Shown: positions 24,460 through 33,585 of the stretch, piece by piece
How the letters are laid out: the number at the start of each line of letters is the position of its first letter
Position numbering within the stretch: position 1 is the stretch's first letter
Source: Bacillota bacterium
Lineage (GTDB): Bacteria > Bacillota > Clostridia > Acetivibrionales > DUMC01
Length of the DNA stretch: 40,677 nt
Reading direction: 5' to 3'
NCBI GenBank assembly: GCA_013314855.1
Contig: JABUEW010000030.1
Span: 1-40,677 of the forward strand
The notes under the pieces: generated by a model
Told to the model about the DNA's origin: nothing
Databases searched by the model: none
What the model saw: the letters and a program-made list of their open reading frames with translations, nothing else
Translations under genes and position numbers: made by a program

Positions 24460-25761
24460 ATGGAATACTGGAATCGTATCTATGAATGTATGCCGAGAGA
24501 AGAACTTACAAGAATACAAAGTGAAAGGTTAATCCAAACAGTAAAAAGAGTGTATCATAATGTGCCCCATTATAGAGAAAAAATGCAAAAAGCAGGGATT
24601 GAACCTGGAGATATACAGTCACTTGATGACTTAAAAAAACTACCTTTTACCTACAAACAAGATTTGAGGGATACTTATCCTTATGGTATGTTTGCAGTAC
24701 CTTTAACTGAGATAGTAAGAATTCATGCATCTTCCGGCACCACAGGAAAACCAACAGTTGTAGGTTATACAAGGCGTGATATTGATACGTGGGCGGAAGT
24801 TACAGCGCGTACTCTTGTCTGTGCAGGTGCAAATAAGGATTCCGTTGTACAGATAGCCTATGGATATGGCCTTTTTACAGGAGGATTAGGTATACACTAC
24901 GGTGCGGAAAGGATAGGAGCTTCTGTAATACCAATATCCGGAGGAAATACCAAAAGGCAAATACAGATTATGAAGGATTTTGGTTCAACGATACTTGCAT
25001 GTACACCTTCTTATGCATTGTATATGGCAGAAGAAATGGAAGCAATGGGAATAAAAAAAGAAGATTTAAAACTTAAAGCAGGCGTTTTTGGAGCAGAACC
25101 CTGGTCGGAACAAATGCGTGAAGAAATAGAGAGACGCCTGGGTGTATTAGCTATTGATATATATGGACTTAGCGAAGTTATAGGCCCTGGAGTTGCCAGC
25201 GAATGTAAGTTTAAATGCGGTATGCACATTCCTGAAGATCATTTTATTCCGGAAATAATTGATCCTGATACTGAAGAGGTTTTGCCTCCCGGCTCTACAG
25301 GAGAGCTTGTCTTTACAACAATAACTAAAGAGGGCTTACCTTTAATAAGATACCGCACCAGGGATATATCTTCACTTAAATATGATATCTGCGAATGTGG
25401 AAGAACTTGCGTGAGGATGAGCAAGGTTACAGGCAGGACTGACGATATGCTTATTATAAGAGGGGTAAATGTTTTTCCTTCACAAATTGAAAGTGTGCTT
25501 CTTGAAGTTGGTGATACGGCACCCCACTATCAATTGGTTGTAAAAAGGGTGGATAACCTTGACGTACTTGAAATTTTAGTAGAGATTAACCAAAGTCTAT
25601 TTTCAGATGAAGTAAAGAAACTGGAAACTGTAGAGAAGAAAATTAGAAGCGCAATTGAAAGTGTTCTTGGAATAAGTGCAAAGGTTACATTGGTTGAACC
25701 AAAGACCATAGAAAGAAGTGAAGGTAAAGCAAAAAGAGTAATTGATTTACGAAAAATTTAA
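24460..25761 (+). CDS. paaK: Phenylacetate-CoA ligase
   Basis: AMP-forming ligase that activates phenylacetate or related aryl-acetates to the CoA thioester. 433 residues, normal for PaaK. The ATP-binding loop [18 protein letters not shown] lies at about 91-108, then [13 protein letters not shown], the [10 protein letters not shown] motif near 233, the RYRTRDI segment and [20 protein letters not shown], which starts the C-terminal lid. It has no signal peptide. A GCGGGGGAAAAG site precedes ATG 24460. Next to iorAB, it acts on the same acyl group, either scavenging free aryl-acetate or, in reverse, making ATP from aryl-acetyl-CoA; sequence does not decide the direction. Confidence 0.95.
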   Translation: MEYWNRIYECMPREELTRIQSERLIQTVKRVYHNVPHYREKMQKAGIEPGDIQSLDDLKKLPFTYKQDLRDTYPYGMFAVPLTEIVRIHASSGTTGKPTVVGYTRRDIDTWAEVTARTLVCAGANKDSVVQIAYGYGLFTGGLGIHYGAERIGASVIPISGGNTKRQIQIMKDFGSTILACTPSYALYMAEEMEAMGIKKEDLKLKAGVFGAEPWSEQMREEIERRLGVLAIDIYGLSEVIGPGVASECKFKCGMHIPEDHFIPEIIDPDTEEVLPPGSTGELVFTTITKEGLPLIRYRTRDISSLKYDICECGRTCVRMSKVTGRTDDMLIIRGVNVFPSQIESVLLEVGDTAPHYQLVVKRVDNLDVLEILVEINQSLFSDEVKKLETVEKKIRSAIESVLGISAKVTLVEPKTIERSEGKAKRVIDLRKI

Positions 25762-25791
25762 TTTTTATATTATATTAGGGGTGATTATATA

Positions 25792-26220
25792 ATGGTAAAA
25801 CAGATTTCTGTTTTCCTTGAGAACAAGTCGGGGAGGTTGGCTGCAGTTACACGGGTTTTGGGCTCAAATGATATTGATATTAGTGCTCTTTCAATAGCTG
25901 ACACTACAGATTTCGGTATTCTAAGACTCATAGTCAATGACCCTGACAAGGCAGTAAGAGTATTGAAAGAACATGGTTTTACAGTTAGAAGTACTGATGT
26001 TATAGCGATTTCCGTACCCGATAGGCCTGGAGGATTGGCAAGTGCCCTGGATGTTTTGGAAAGAGAATCTATAGGCATAGAGTATACTTACGCTTTCGTA
26101 GGGAAAAAAGCTGATGAGGCACTGGTTATATTGCGCCTTGACAATCCGGAAAAAGCTATCGAAACCTTGAAAAAAAATAATATAAAGGTATTGTCAGCTG
26201 AGGATGTTTATAATTTATGA
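25792..26220 (+). CDS. Tandem ACT-domain protein
   Basis: 142-residue protein made of two ACT domains (about 1-68 and 70-142), the small-ligand fold that often binds amino acids. VKQISVFLENKSGRLAAVTR is the first domain's opening strand and loop, and AISVPDRPGGLASALDVLER the second's. No catalytic domain is attached. Proteins of this kind are often found beside paaK and iorAB, so sensing an aromatic amino acid or related acid is a reasonable inference. The ATG at 25792 follows GGGGTGATTATATA. It ends nine bases before the stop of the convergent transglutaminase gene. Confidence 0.88.
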   Translation: MVKQISVFLENKSGRLAAVTRVLGSNDIDISALSIADTTDFGILRLIVNDPDKAVRVLKEHGFTVRSTDVIAISVPDRPGGLASALDVLERESIGIEYTYAFVGKKADEALVILRLDNPEKAIETLKKNNIKVLSAEDVYNL

Positions 26221-26234
26221 GAGATGCGCTCATA
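26216..26234. terminator. Weak bidirectional stem at convergent gene ends
   Basis: TATGAG (26216-26221) and CTCATA (26229-26234) make a 6-bp stem across both stop codons. No U-run of note follows on either strand, so termination efficiency is doubtful. Confidence 0.25.
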
Positions 26235-28758
26235 TTCTTCCTAATATATACCTATAGATAAAATACTTGATAACTCCCATACTGTCTTTTGTTTCAGCAA
26301 TTAGCTTATCATAAAAAGCAAGGGCGGTTTCTTTTTGGTTTTGCGTGATTTCAGCAGTGCTATACCTGGCAAAGATGAAAATTTCCATAACTTTACTAAA
26401 CATGGAATGCTTATATAACTCTTCTACATCACGGATTCTTCTTGTAAAGCTATCTATACTTTCGCCCTTGTAACTATACTTTTCAAAGACAAAATACCTG
26501 TTGATTCTTTCGGCATATTCCAATGGTGTTTCACCAGGTGCTACAGGATAACCCTGTGCAGAGAGAATTTTAATATAATGTTCCACAATTGCAATAACAC
26601 TTTCCTTTGGAGACATTCTTTTTATTCTGTTTAAAATATACTTGCTTCTAGATAAGTTGATTATTAAAAGCAGTACTAATATTAATAACAAAGCAATAAC
26701 TGTCCAAATTAAAAACAGTCCAAAACTCATTCCTTTATCTTCAGCTTCTTGATTTTCCAAGTGAGGCAATCTATCAAAAATTGACGGTGCATACATTTCA
26801 AGCATTTCCATATATTCAAGATAATAAGGATCTTCATAAAAACTTCCGCTTATTGTGCCTGTATATTGGCTGCTGTTATAGAAACTGTATACAAAAGGAG
26901 CTGTAGGCTCAAAAGGTATCCATCCGAATCCTTCAAAGTATACTTCCACCCATGCATGGGCATTCTGGTTGGTTACTTCATATATCTTTTCTTCGACAGG
27001 TTCCGGAGGCAACATATAGCCTTCAACATATCTTGCAGGTATTCCAATGCTTCTTACCAAAATGACCATAGCAGTAGCGTAATATGTACAATAGCCTTCT
27101 TTTAAATCAAACAGAAAATAATCTACAAAATCTCTTCCTCGAGGTGTTGGATTGGGTTTTAATGTATAAGGATAGTTGTTGGATAGATATTCTTCTATTG
27201 ATTTAACCCTGTCAAAATTGTTATTCTTTTCCGAAGTTATGGCTTTTGCAAGATCCACTACCCTTTGAGGAAGACCTTCAGGTAATTGGATGTATTTGGA
27301 ATATATTTGTTTTGCCCTTTCAGATAGTCTTCTAATATAATCAAAATTTATTCTGATAGTATCGCCATTTATATCTTTAATCAAAACAGAACTATACTTA
27401 CTTAACATGTTATTATATAATCCGGTGTAGCTTTTTCTTAGAATATCCTTAAAATTATTGTCCGAATACTTTAAATCGTAAGTGTTTAAAGTGTATTGAA
27501 AGCCCTTTCCAAGTTTTTGACCTGAAGAAAAAATACCTTCATTATCTGTATAGATTACTGGTTTCATAGTTGAAGGAAAAATAAGCTTGAGCAGTTTTGA
27601 AGGGGTAAATAATGTTTTTGTTCTAAGATTTAAATATGTTATATTAACTGTATTTTCTTCCATAAAGTTTTCTATAGGCTCATTATTATCGGAAAAAAGG
27701 TTCAAACCTAATATAGGTTCTAATATTTCATAAAAATGTTCATTTTCCACCACATTATTTTTTATCTCTCTCAAATAATCCGGGTTAAATAAAGTACTTG
27801 GGTCCTCCAGAAGATTTAGGGCGTTATTGCTATTGATCCAAGAGTATCCTGTATAGAAGTCTCTACATGCCCCTTTTAGATAAATCCTTTTCTGGGTTTC
27901 AACCTTTAACACGGGGGTTTTGTCAATTCGCACCTTTCCACCCAACTTGGCGTCGTCATCTTGTCCAAAACCTGTTGAATTAAAAGAAAAATAATCATAG
28001 GAAGTGTACTTGAAGTTGTCGTTTATAAAGTCATATACTTTATTAATTTGTTTATCAAGCCATTCCCATTCAATGGGATTATTGCTTTTAGGAAGCGCAA
28101 AAGATATAATAAAAACTGCAAAACTTATGGGTAAAACATATATTGTGAAAACTCCGGAGACTGCGTAATCATTTGCAGGTTCTTGGCCTTTTTTAGAATA
28201 TACATATTTAAAATAGTATTGGATTATTAAAAATACAAACAGGTAGAATGAAACATAACTAATAGTATATTCCATAATCCATTGAATTACGAAAATTATT
28301 ATGCCACCGCAAAGTATTACTAAAAAATTGAAGTATTTTATAGTAAAAATATAGACAAGAAAGGATACAAGTATAATTAGAAATAGAGCGGTATAATCCT
28401 GGTAAGTGTTGTTAATCCCCTCATAACCATATATATAATTATAGTTCCATGATAAGAAAGTAAGTAGTGCATTTAAAGATTCAAACAAAGTTTTCTTGTA
28501 AATCAGGTAGATTAACCGGGAACAAGCAACAATTCCTATCGATATACCTGTTATTATCAGAGTAAGTTTGTTCAAAAAGATTATTGAGTAAATTATTACA
28601 GCAAAAAATGTAAATATTAATATCTTAATGGGTGAATAGTCAAACCCAAGAGTAAAAATCAGGGCATAAACAATGCTAAAACTTGTCAATACTGTTAAAA
28701 CAATATTAATGATATTACTAACAATTAAATTTGTTTTATATTTCCTCAAAATCTTCAT
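26230..28758 (-). CDS. Transglutaminase-like membrane protein (TgpA type)
   Basis: 842-residue integral membrane protein. About six or seven helices lie in residues 15-220, then a large external part with a transglutaminase-like core: Cys557 in EGYCTYYATAMV, His601 in NAHAWVEVYF and Glu617 in WIPFEPTAPF, the last in place of the Asp of classical enzymes. A further helix (about 680-705) is followed by a cytoplasmic C-terminal DUF4129-like region. The family's substrate is not established; a cysteine-protease or crosslinking role on surface proteins is the usual view. Start ATG 28758 is two bases after the DUF58 stop. It is the last gene of the moxR-DUF58-transglutaminase operon. Confidence 0.9.
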   Translation of the reverse strand: MKILRKYKTNLIVSNIINIVLTVLTSFSIVYALIFTLGFDYSPIKILIFTFFAVIIYSIIFLNKLTLIITGISIGIVACSRLIYLIYKKTLFESLNALLTFLSWNYNYIYGYEGINNTYQDYTALFLIILVSFLVYIFTIKYFNFLVILCGGIIIFVIQWIMEYTISYVSFYLFVFLIIQYYFKYVYSKKGQEPANDYAVSGVFTIYVLPISFAVFIISFALPKSNNPIEWEWLDKQINKVYDFINDNFKYTSYDYFSFNSTGFGQDDDAKLGGKVRIDKTPVLKVETQKRIYLKGACRDFYTGYSWINSNNALNLLEDPSTLFNPDYLREIKNNVVENEHFYEILEPILGLNLFSDNNEPIENFMEENTVNITYLNLRTKTLFTPSKLLKLIFPSTMKPVIYTDNEGIFSSGQKLGKGFQYTLNTYDLKYSDNNFKDILRKSYTGLYNNMLSKYSSVLIKDINGDTIRINFDYIRRLSERAKQIYSKYIQLPEGLPQRVVDLAKAITSEKNNNFDRVKSIEEYLSNNYPYTLKPNPTPRGRDFVDYFLFDLKEGYCTYYATAMVILVRSIGIPARYVEGYMLPPEPVEEKIYEVTNQNAHAWVEVYFEGFGWIPFEPTAPFVYSFYNSSQYTGTISGSFYEDPYYLEYMEMLEMYAPSIFDRLPHLENQEAEDKGMSFGLFLIWTVIALLLILVLLLIINLSRSKYILNRIKRMSPKESVIAIVEHYIKILSAQGYPVAPGETPLEYAERINRYFVFEKYSYKGESIDSFTRRIRDVEELYKHSMFSKVMEIFIFARYSTAEITQNQKETALAFYDKLIAETKDSMGVIKYFIYRYILGRI

Positions 28759-28760
28759 CC

Positions 28761-29963
28761 TTATCTCTCCAGTACAGGCTTTATTTCATCGTTAATACTA
28801 ATCTTATAAATATGAGCGCCGATTTTAGGAATATTGGATATAATGTTTTCTGCTTCTTCATTTATACTACCTGTAAATTCATCGGGAGAAATATATACTA
28901 CAATTGCATTAAACCCCGAAAAACTCGCATAGTAAATACTATTATATAAATCATAGTTTAAATTTGATGTAAACACTAAAAGGTTTGTTTTAACAGTGCT
29001 GTTTTTTATATATACATCCAATATGTCCGATACATTAAAACCGTGGGTAAATCTTATTTCTGCTAAACGCTTATAAATATTTTGAAAATCAAAAGGATTA
29101 TTTGCTTTTGTAGCTACAATTTCTTTTGTATAATAGACCAAATTTACAGGCATCCAGCTATACAGGCAATAATAAATAATGGATATGGCACTTTCAATTA
29201 ATTTATCTTCAATAATTGTGTTTTGTTCAAAAGTATAGTTGCTCTTTTTTAAATCAAGGACAATAATGGCGCTTGCTTCAGTTGCACTCTGAAATTTTCT
29301 TATCATTAGTTCATTTAGCTTTGCAGTAAGCTTCCAGTGAACTTTTTTCAAATTATCGCCATACACATACTTGCGAATATCCTGTAGGGCCCCAATATCT
29401 TCATATTTACTGTCTAAGACAGAATAGGACTCTGAAACAAAATCTGTTTTTAAGTTAAACCTATCTATCATAACTATTCTAGGATAAACATTTATGCTTA
29501 GGGGAAAAGGCACTTTATAAGTAAGTCTGAATATACCTAAAAAATCTTCTATTTCAATCCTGTCAACTCCTATTTCATAATTTCCGCTATATTTACAGGG
29601 CAGGTTGAAAGTAAATGTCTTTTCCGTAAAAGGAAGGAGAGACAGAGCCCTTGTTTTAAATTGTTCTGCAAAAATTGTTTCTGTTCCAAAAAATGTAATC
29701 TTTAAATAAGGATAAAACAAAAAATCCTCATTGCTGATTATGAAATTATAATTTATATTGTCTCCTTTAATTATAAACTTCTTATCTATTTCCTGGAAAT
29801 ACTTAAAACGTAAATAAATTATGATTGTATATATAAGAGACAGAGCAGGTAATGTCACGGTGGTAAAAAATAACATGTATGGTACTTTTCCACCGTAAAA
29901 ATAAATAAATATGGTTGATAATAATAAAAGGCAAAAATAAGTAATCCTATTCCTAGTCATCAT
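28761..29963 (-). CDS. DUF58 domain membrane protein
   Basis: 400-residue protein with two N-terminal membrane helices (about 8-24 and 30-50), a beta-rich domain, and a C-terminal von Willebrand-A-like DUF58 region. The DUF58 block IRKYVYGDNLKKVHWKLTAK is at about 190-210, followed by LMIRKF and IVLDLKKS. The MIDAS serines are not obvious, as often in DUF58. The start overlaps the moxR stop by four bases (ATGA), so the two are translated together. Function is unknown; partner-protein assembly with MoxR is the common inference. Confidence 0.9.
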   Translation of the reverse strand: MMTRNRITYFCLLLLSTIFIYFYGGKVPYMLFFTTVTLPALSLIYTIIIYLRFKYFQEIDKKFIIKGDNINYNFIISNEDFLFYPYLKITFFGTETIFAEQFKTRALSLLPFTEKTFTFNLPCKYSGNYEIGVDRIEIEDFLGIFRLTYKVPFPLSINVYPRIVMIDRFNLKTDFVSESYSVLDSKYEDIGALQDIRKYVYGDNLKKVHWKLTAKLNELMIRKFQSATEASAIIVLDLKKSNYTFEQNTIIEDKLIESAISIIYYCLYSWMPVNLVYYTKEIVATKANNPFDFQNIYKRLAEIRFTHGFNVSDILDVYIKNSTVKTNLLVFTSNLNYDLYNSIYYASFSGFNAIVVYISPDEFTGSINEEAENIISNIPKIGAHIYKISINDEIKPVLER

Positions 29964-30910
29964 TTTGAAGCCACCATAGGGACATTTATATTATTTAATG
30001 TTGACATTATTATTTGTTCAGTTGTTATTTTTTTGAGTTTTGCTTCTTGCTTAAGAATGATTCTATGAGATAATACAGGTATGGCCATTTTTTTTATGTC
30101 ATCGGGGATAACATAATCCCTGCCGTTATAGAAAGCCCATGCTTGAGATGCCCTATATAGAGACAAGGACCCTCTTGGACTTGCTCCAAGAAGAACATCC
30201 GGATTTTTTCGAGTGGCATCTACTATGTCTACGATATAATGGTTCAGGGAACTATCCACATGAATTTTTCTTACCATTTCTTGTAACTGCAATATGTACT
30301 GCCCATCGGTTACAGGAGGTAGAGAAGCAAGAGGATTATCAACTTTAAATCTTGTAAGTATCAAGCTTTCATCAGCAGGAGAAGGATAGCCAATATTTAT
30401 TTTAAGAGTAAACCTGTCAAGTTGGGCCTCCGGAAGAGGATAGGTACCCAGGTATTCTACAGGATTTTGAGTTGCAAGCACCATAAAGGGTCTTGGAACC
30501 TTATAAGTCACTCCATCCACTGTGACTTGTTTTTCTTCCATTACTTCCAGGAGGCTTGCTTGAGTTTTAGGGGAAGTCCTGTTGATCTCATCCGCTAACA
30601 CTATATTACTCATTACAGCTCCAGGCTTAAATTCAAAATCACCTGTTTTCTGATTATATATTGTAAAGCCCGTGATATCTGAAGGCAAAATATCGGGAGT
30701 AAACTGTATCCTTTTAAAAGAACAGTCTATCGATTTTGCAATTGAAGATACGAGACTGGTCTTTCCCACCCCCGGCACGTCTTCTATAAGTGCGTGGCCG
30801 TCACAAGCCAAAGCAATTAAAGCAAGTTCAATGGCTTTACGTTTTCCTATTATCACTTTTTCAACATTTTCTATGATTTTTTTTAAAGGCTCAAGAGAGT
30901 TGCCCATCAT
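29960..30910 (-). CDS. MoxR family AAA+ ATPase
   Basis: 316-residue AAA+ ATPase. Walker A is EDVPGVGKTS (about 43-52), Walker B LADEINRTSPKTQASLLEVMEE, then QNPVEYLGTYPLPEAQLDRF with the sensor and arginine-finger regions, and a C-terminal lid with GASPRGSLSLYRASQAWA. AAAGGGTG precedes the double ATG (30910/30907). MoxR ATPases act as chaperones that activate or assemble the VWA/DUF58 protein in their operon. It is the first gene of the minus-strand operon; its promoter is not clear (TATAAT on the minus strand at 31005-31000 has only a TTGTTA at 19 bp). Confidence 0.93.
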   Translation of the reverse strand: MMGNSLEPLKKIIENVEKVIIGKRKAIELALIALACDGHALIEDVPGVGKTSLVSSIAKSIDCSFKRIQFTPDILPSDITGFTIYNQKTGDFEFKPGAVMSNIVLADEINRTSPKTQASLLEVMEEKQVTVDGVTYKVPRPFMVLATQNPVEYLGTYPLPEAQLDRFTLKINIGYPSPADESLILTRFKVDNPLASLPPVTDGQYILQLQEMVRKIHVDSSLNHYIVDIVDATRKNPDVLLGASPRGSLSLYRASQAWAFYNGRDYVIPDDIKKMAIPVLSHRIILKQEAKLKKITTEQIIMSTLNNINVPMVASK

Positions 30911-30959
30911 TTTGACACCCTTTAATCAAAAATTAAATTTTATAAATAATCGTATTTAT

Positions 30960-30981
30960 AATTGTATTTTAATTGTATTTT
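30960..30981. repeat. Two 11-bp tandem repeats upstream of moxR
   Basis: AATTGTATTTT occurs at 30960-30970 and 30971-30981. The surrounding gene-free stretch (30911-31107) is nearly all A and T and holds no gene I can see. Confidence 0.6.
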
Positions 30982-31107
30982 ATTTTGAATACATAATCTA
31001 TTATAATAATCTATAAAATATATATAACAATTTATGATAATATTTACAATAATAATTATATTTAGAGCAATTCATAATATCTGTATCCGTGTTATAAATG
31101 ATATATA

Positions 31108-31125
31108 GGATATTATCAAATATCC
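31108..31125 (-). terminator. Possible weak terminator spanning the ldh stop codon
   Basis: GGATATT (31108-31114) and AATATCC (31119-31125) form a 7-bp stem with a 4-base loop that includes the ldh stop. The minus-strand tail (TATATATCATTT) is only partly T-rich. Confidence 0.35.
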
Positions 31126-32072
31126 AACTCCCTTATTACTGCTTTCAAAGAATTAGCCGATTTATTTAGCAAATCTATTTCCTGGCTGTCCAAAGGTATA
31201 TCCAATATGGTCTCTATTCCTTTACTGTTCACTATTGTAGGTAAACTCAAACATACATCGCTTAACCCATACTGCCCCTTTAACAAGCTGGATACTGTCA
31301 GAATTGAGTTTTCATTCCTTACAACAGCCTCCACGATCCGCCTGACTGAAAGAGCAACAGCATAATATGTTGCACTTTTCTTTTCAATTATTTTATATGC
31401 AGCGTTTTTTACTTCTTCAAAAATTTCATGCCTTCTAATTTTATCCTCACATTTATGACATTTTTCACAATATTCGTCTACAGGTATTCCGGCAATGTTT
31501 GCACTGCTCCAGACAGCTACTTCGGTGTCTCCGTGTTCACCTATTATATAACCATGTATATTTCTGGCATCAATTCCTACGTGATTGGCAAGAAGGTATC
31601 TAAACCTGGCAGTATCAAGCACTGTCCCGGAACCTATGACTTTGCTTTCCGGAAAACCTGAAATTTTACAGGTAACATAAGTCAATATGTCTACAGGGTT
31701 AGTTACTACCAGCAAAATTGAGTTATTGTTACAGTACTTTACAATATGTGATATTATATCCTTAAATACCTGTGTATTCTTTCTTACCAAGTCTATCCTG
31801 GTTTCTCCGGGTTTTTGGTTTGCTCCGGCAGTTATTATTACTATATCCGAATCCTTGCAATCTTCATAAGTTCCTACATGTATTCTTACAGGACTTACAA
31901 ATGACATGCCGTGATTTAAGTCCATAACTTCGCCTTCGGCCTTTTTCACATTGATGTCAATAATGGCTATTTCCGATATCAAACCGCTTGTCATCAATGT
32001 ATAGGCTGTTGTTGAGCCAACAAATCCGGCACCTATAATTGTCACTTTTGTTATTGTTTTTTTATTATCCAT
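31116..32072 (-). CDS. ldh: L-lactate dehydrogenase
   Basis: Reduces pyruvate to L-lactate with NADH, a fermentation end-step. 318 residues, tetrameric LDH family. The NAD-binding loop is [13 protein letters not shown] near the start, [11 protein letters not shown] carries the Gln of LDH (malate dehydrogenases have Arg there) and the next catalytic Arg, [11 protein letters not shown] is conserved, and [13 protein letters not shown] holds the catalytic His. On the minus strand GAGAGTGG is six bases before ATG 32072; the TTG at 32078 is too close to that site. Allosteric control by fructose-1,6-bisphosphate is common in the family but not readable here. Three direct repeats lie upstream. Confidence 0.96.
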   Translation of the reverse strand: MDNKKTITKVTIIGAGFVGSTTAYTLMTSGLISEIAIIDINVKKAEGEVMDLNHGMSFVSPVRIHVGTYEDCKDSDIVIITAGANQKPGETRIDLVRKNTQVFKDIISHIVKYCNNNSILLVVTNPVDILTYVTCKISGFPESKVIGSGTVLDTARFRYLLANHVGIDARNIHGYIIGEHGDTEVAVWSSANIAGIPVDEYCEKCHKCEDKIRRHEIFEEVKNAAYKIIEKKSATYYAVALSVRRIVEAVVRNENSILTVSSLLKGQYGLSDVCLSLPTIVNSKGIETILDIPLDSQEIDLLNKSANSLKAVIRELDI

Positions 32073-32119
32073 CTCCAACCACTCTCTTAAAATATTTTAA
32101 TTTATATTTTTATATAATT

Positions 32120-32169
32120 AATTTATATTGTACTAAAATTTATATTGTACTAATTAATTTATATTGTAC
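32120..32169. repeat. Three 14-bp direct repeats between ldh and cinA
   Basis: AATTTATATTGTAC occurs exactly three times, at 32120-32133, 32137-32150 and 32156-32169, with starts 17 and 19 bases apart. A degenerate fourth begins near 32099. On the minus strand each copy contains TACAAT and lies 48-97 bases before the ldh start, so the array may hold the ldh promoter or regulator sites. Confidence 0.8.
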
Positions 32170-32262
32170 CTCAAAGGAGATTGATTTAAACGAAAAAAGA
32201 AATAAATTATTAATAGATTAATAGACGCAAGGTAATAAGGTAATATATTACATAAGTCTGTA

Positions 32263-32292
32263 TTGATTATTAAATGAAAAAGCTGGTATAAT
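32263..32292 (+). promoter_or_regulatory. Extended -10 promoter for cinA
   Basis: TTGATT at 32263-32268, an 18-bp spacer and TATAAT at 32287-32292 with TGG directly before it (extended -10). Starts the cinA-murJ direction. Confidence 0.6.
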
Positions 32293-32324
32293 AGTGGCAT
32301 ATAGTTAATTTAGGGGATGGGATT

Positions 32325-33566
32325 ATGAATGCTGAAATAATAGCAGTGGGTACAGAATTACTCTTAGGGCAGATTATAAACACCAATGCCCAATATATAT
32401 CTCAGAGGCTTCCGGAGGTAGGAGTCAATGTCTATTACCATAGTGTTGTAGGTGATAATCCGGAAAGGTTGACAAAATGTTTAAATATTGCAATGGAACG
32501 CTCCGACGTTATTATAACGACTGGAGGGTTGGGGCCAACTAAGGATGACCTTACAAAAGAAACAGTAGCCAAAATCCTTGGTAAAAAACTTGTACTTCAT
32601 GATGAAACCCTTGAAAAAATGAAGGCTTTTTTTAAGAAGTATAACAGGCAGATGACTGCAAACAATATTAAACAGGCCTATTTACCGGAAGGGAGTTTGA
32701 TTATAAAAAATAAAAACGGTACAGCACCAGGCTGCATTATTGAGTCTGGCGATAAAACTGTTATAATGCTTCCCGGACCACCATCCGAAATGAGGCCTAT
32801 GTTTGAAGAAAGTGTCTTGCCCTATTTTATGGGAAAATCAAATTACGTGCTGGTGTCTAAATATGTCAGGATATTTGGAATAGGGGAATCTCAAGTTGAG
32901 GACAAGATTATGGATATTGTGGAAAATCAGACTAATCCTACGATAGCCCCTTATGCTAAGGAAGGTGAAGTAATGCTTAGAGTTACCGCCAGGTGTAAAA
33001 AGGGAGAAGCGCCGGAAGAGCTTATTGATCCGGTAATTAATGAAATTCAAAATAGGTTGGGAGATGCTGTCTACTCAACTGACAACAAGGAATTGGAAGA
33101 GGTGGTGGCAGACTTGCTTATTTCCAACAATCTGACGATATCTATTGCAGAATCTTGTACAGGGGGGCTTATATCGAAAAAGCTGACAGATGTTGCAGGT
33201 ATTTCAAGGGTATTTGAAGGGAGTGTAATTTCATATAGTAATAATCTCAAGAGAAATTTATTGGGAGTTAGTAAAGAAATATTGGAAAAGTATGGTGCTG
33301 TAAGCAACTCAACGGCTATTGAGATGGCAAAGGGAATAAGGGAAATAGCAAATACTGATATTGGATTGGCTGTTACCGGAATTGCGGGTCCCGGGGGAGG
33401 AACTTCTGAAAAGCCTATAGGTCTTGTTTATGTTGCCCTTGCGCATAATAACGGAGTTGATTCAAAAGAACTTAGACTTTGGGGAGAAAGGAGTAGGATA
33501 AGAAATGTAGCATCCCTTTACGCATTGGATATGGTAAGAAGATATACAATCCAAATAAAAGACTAA
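32325..33566 (+). CDS. cinA: CinA (nucleotide pyrophosphatase / nicotinamide-nucleotide amidase)
   Basis: 413-residue two-domain protein. The N-terminal MoCF-like domain (about 1-170, [18 protein letters not shown] and [15 protein letters not shown]) hydrolyses ADP-ribose-type pyrophosphates, and the C-terminal domain (about 255-410, [18 protein letters not shown] and [20 protein letters not shown]) is the PncC-type nicotinamide mononucleotide deamidase. Together they recycle NAD breakdown products; in competent species the gene name refers to competence induction. It sits upstream of recA with murJ between, as the cinA-recA association in other Firmicutes. GGGGATGGG precedes ATG 32325. Confidence 0.95.
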   Translation: MNAEIIAVGTELLLGQIINTNAQYISQRLPEVGVNVYYHSVVGDNPERLTKCLNIAMERSDVIITTGGLGPTKDDLTKETVAKILGKKLVLHDETLEKMKAFFKKYNRQMTANNIKQAYLPEGSLIIKNKNGTAPGCIIESGDKTVIMLPGPPSEMRPMFEESVLPYFMGKSNYVLVSKYVRIFGIGESQVEDKIMDIVENQTNPTIAPYAKEGEVMLRVTARCKKGEAPEELIDPVINEIQNRLGDAVYSTDNKELEEVVADLLISNNLTISIAESCTGGLISKKLTDVAGISRVFEGSVISYSNNLKRNLLGVSKEILEKYGAVSNSTAIEMAKGIREIANTDIGLAVTGIAGPGGGTSEKPIGLVYVALAHNNGVDSKELRLWGERSRIRNVASLYALDMVRRYTIQIKD

Positions 33567-33585
33567 AAAAATGGAGGATATATAA

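Noticed and set aside
32180-32221. Short frame after AAAGGAGATT in the ldh-cinA gap
   Set aside because: A good Shine-Dalgarno is present, but the only start available would be ATT and the frame has 13 codons.
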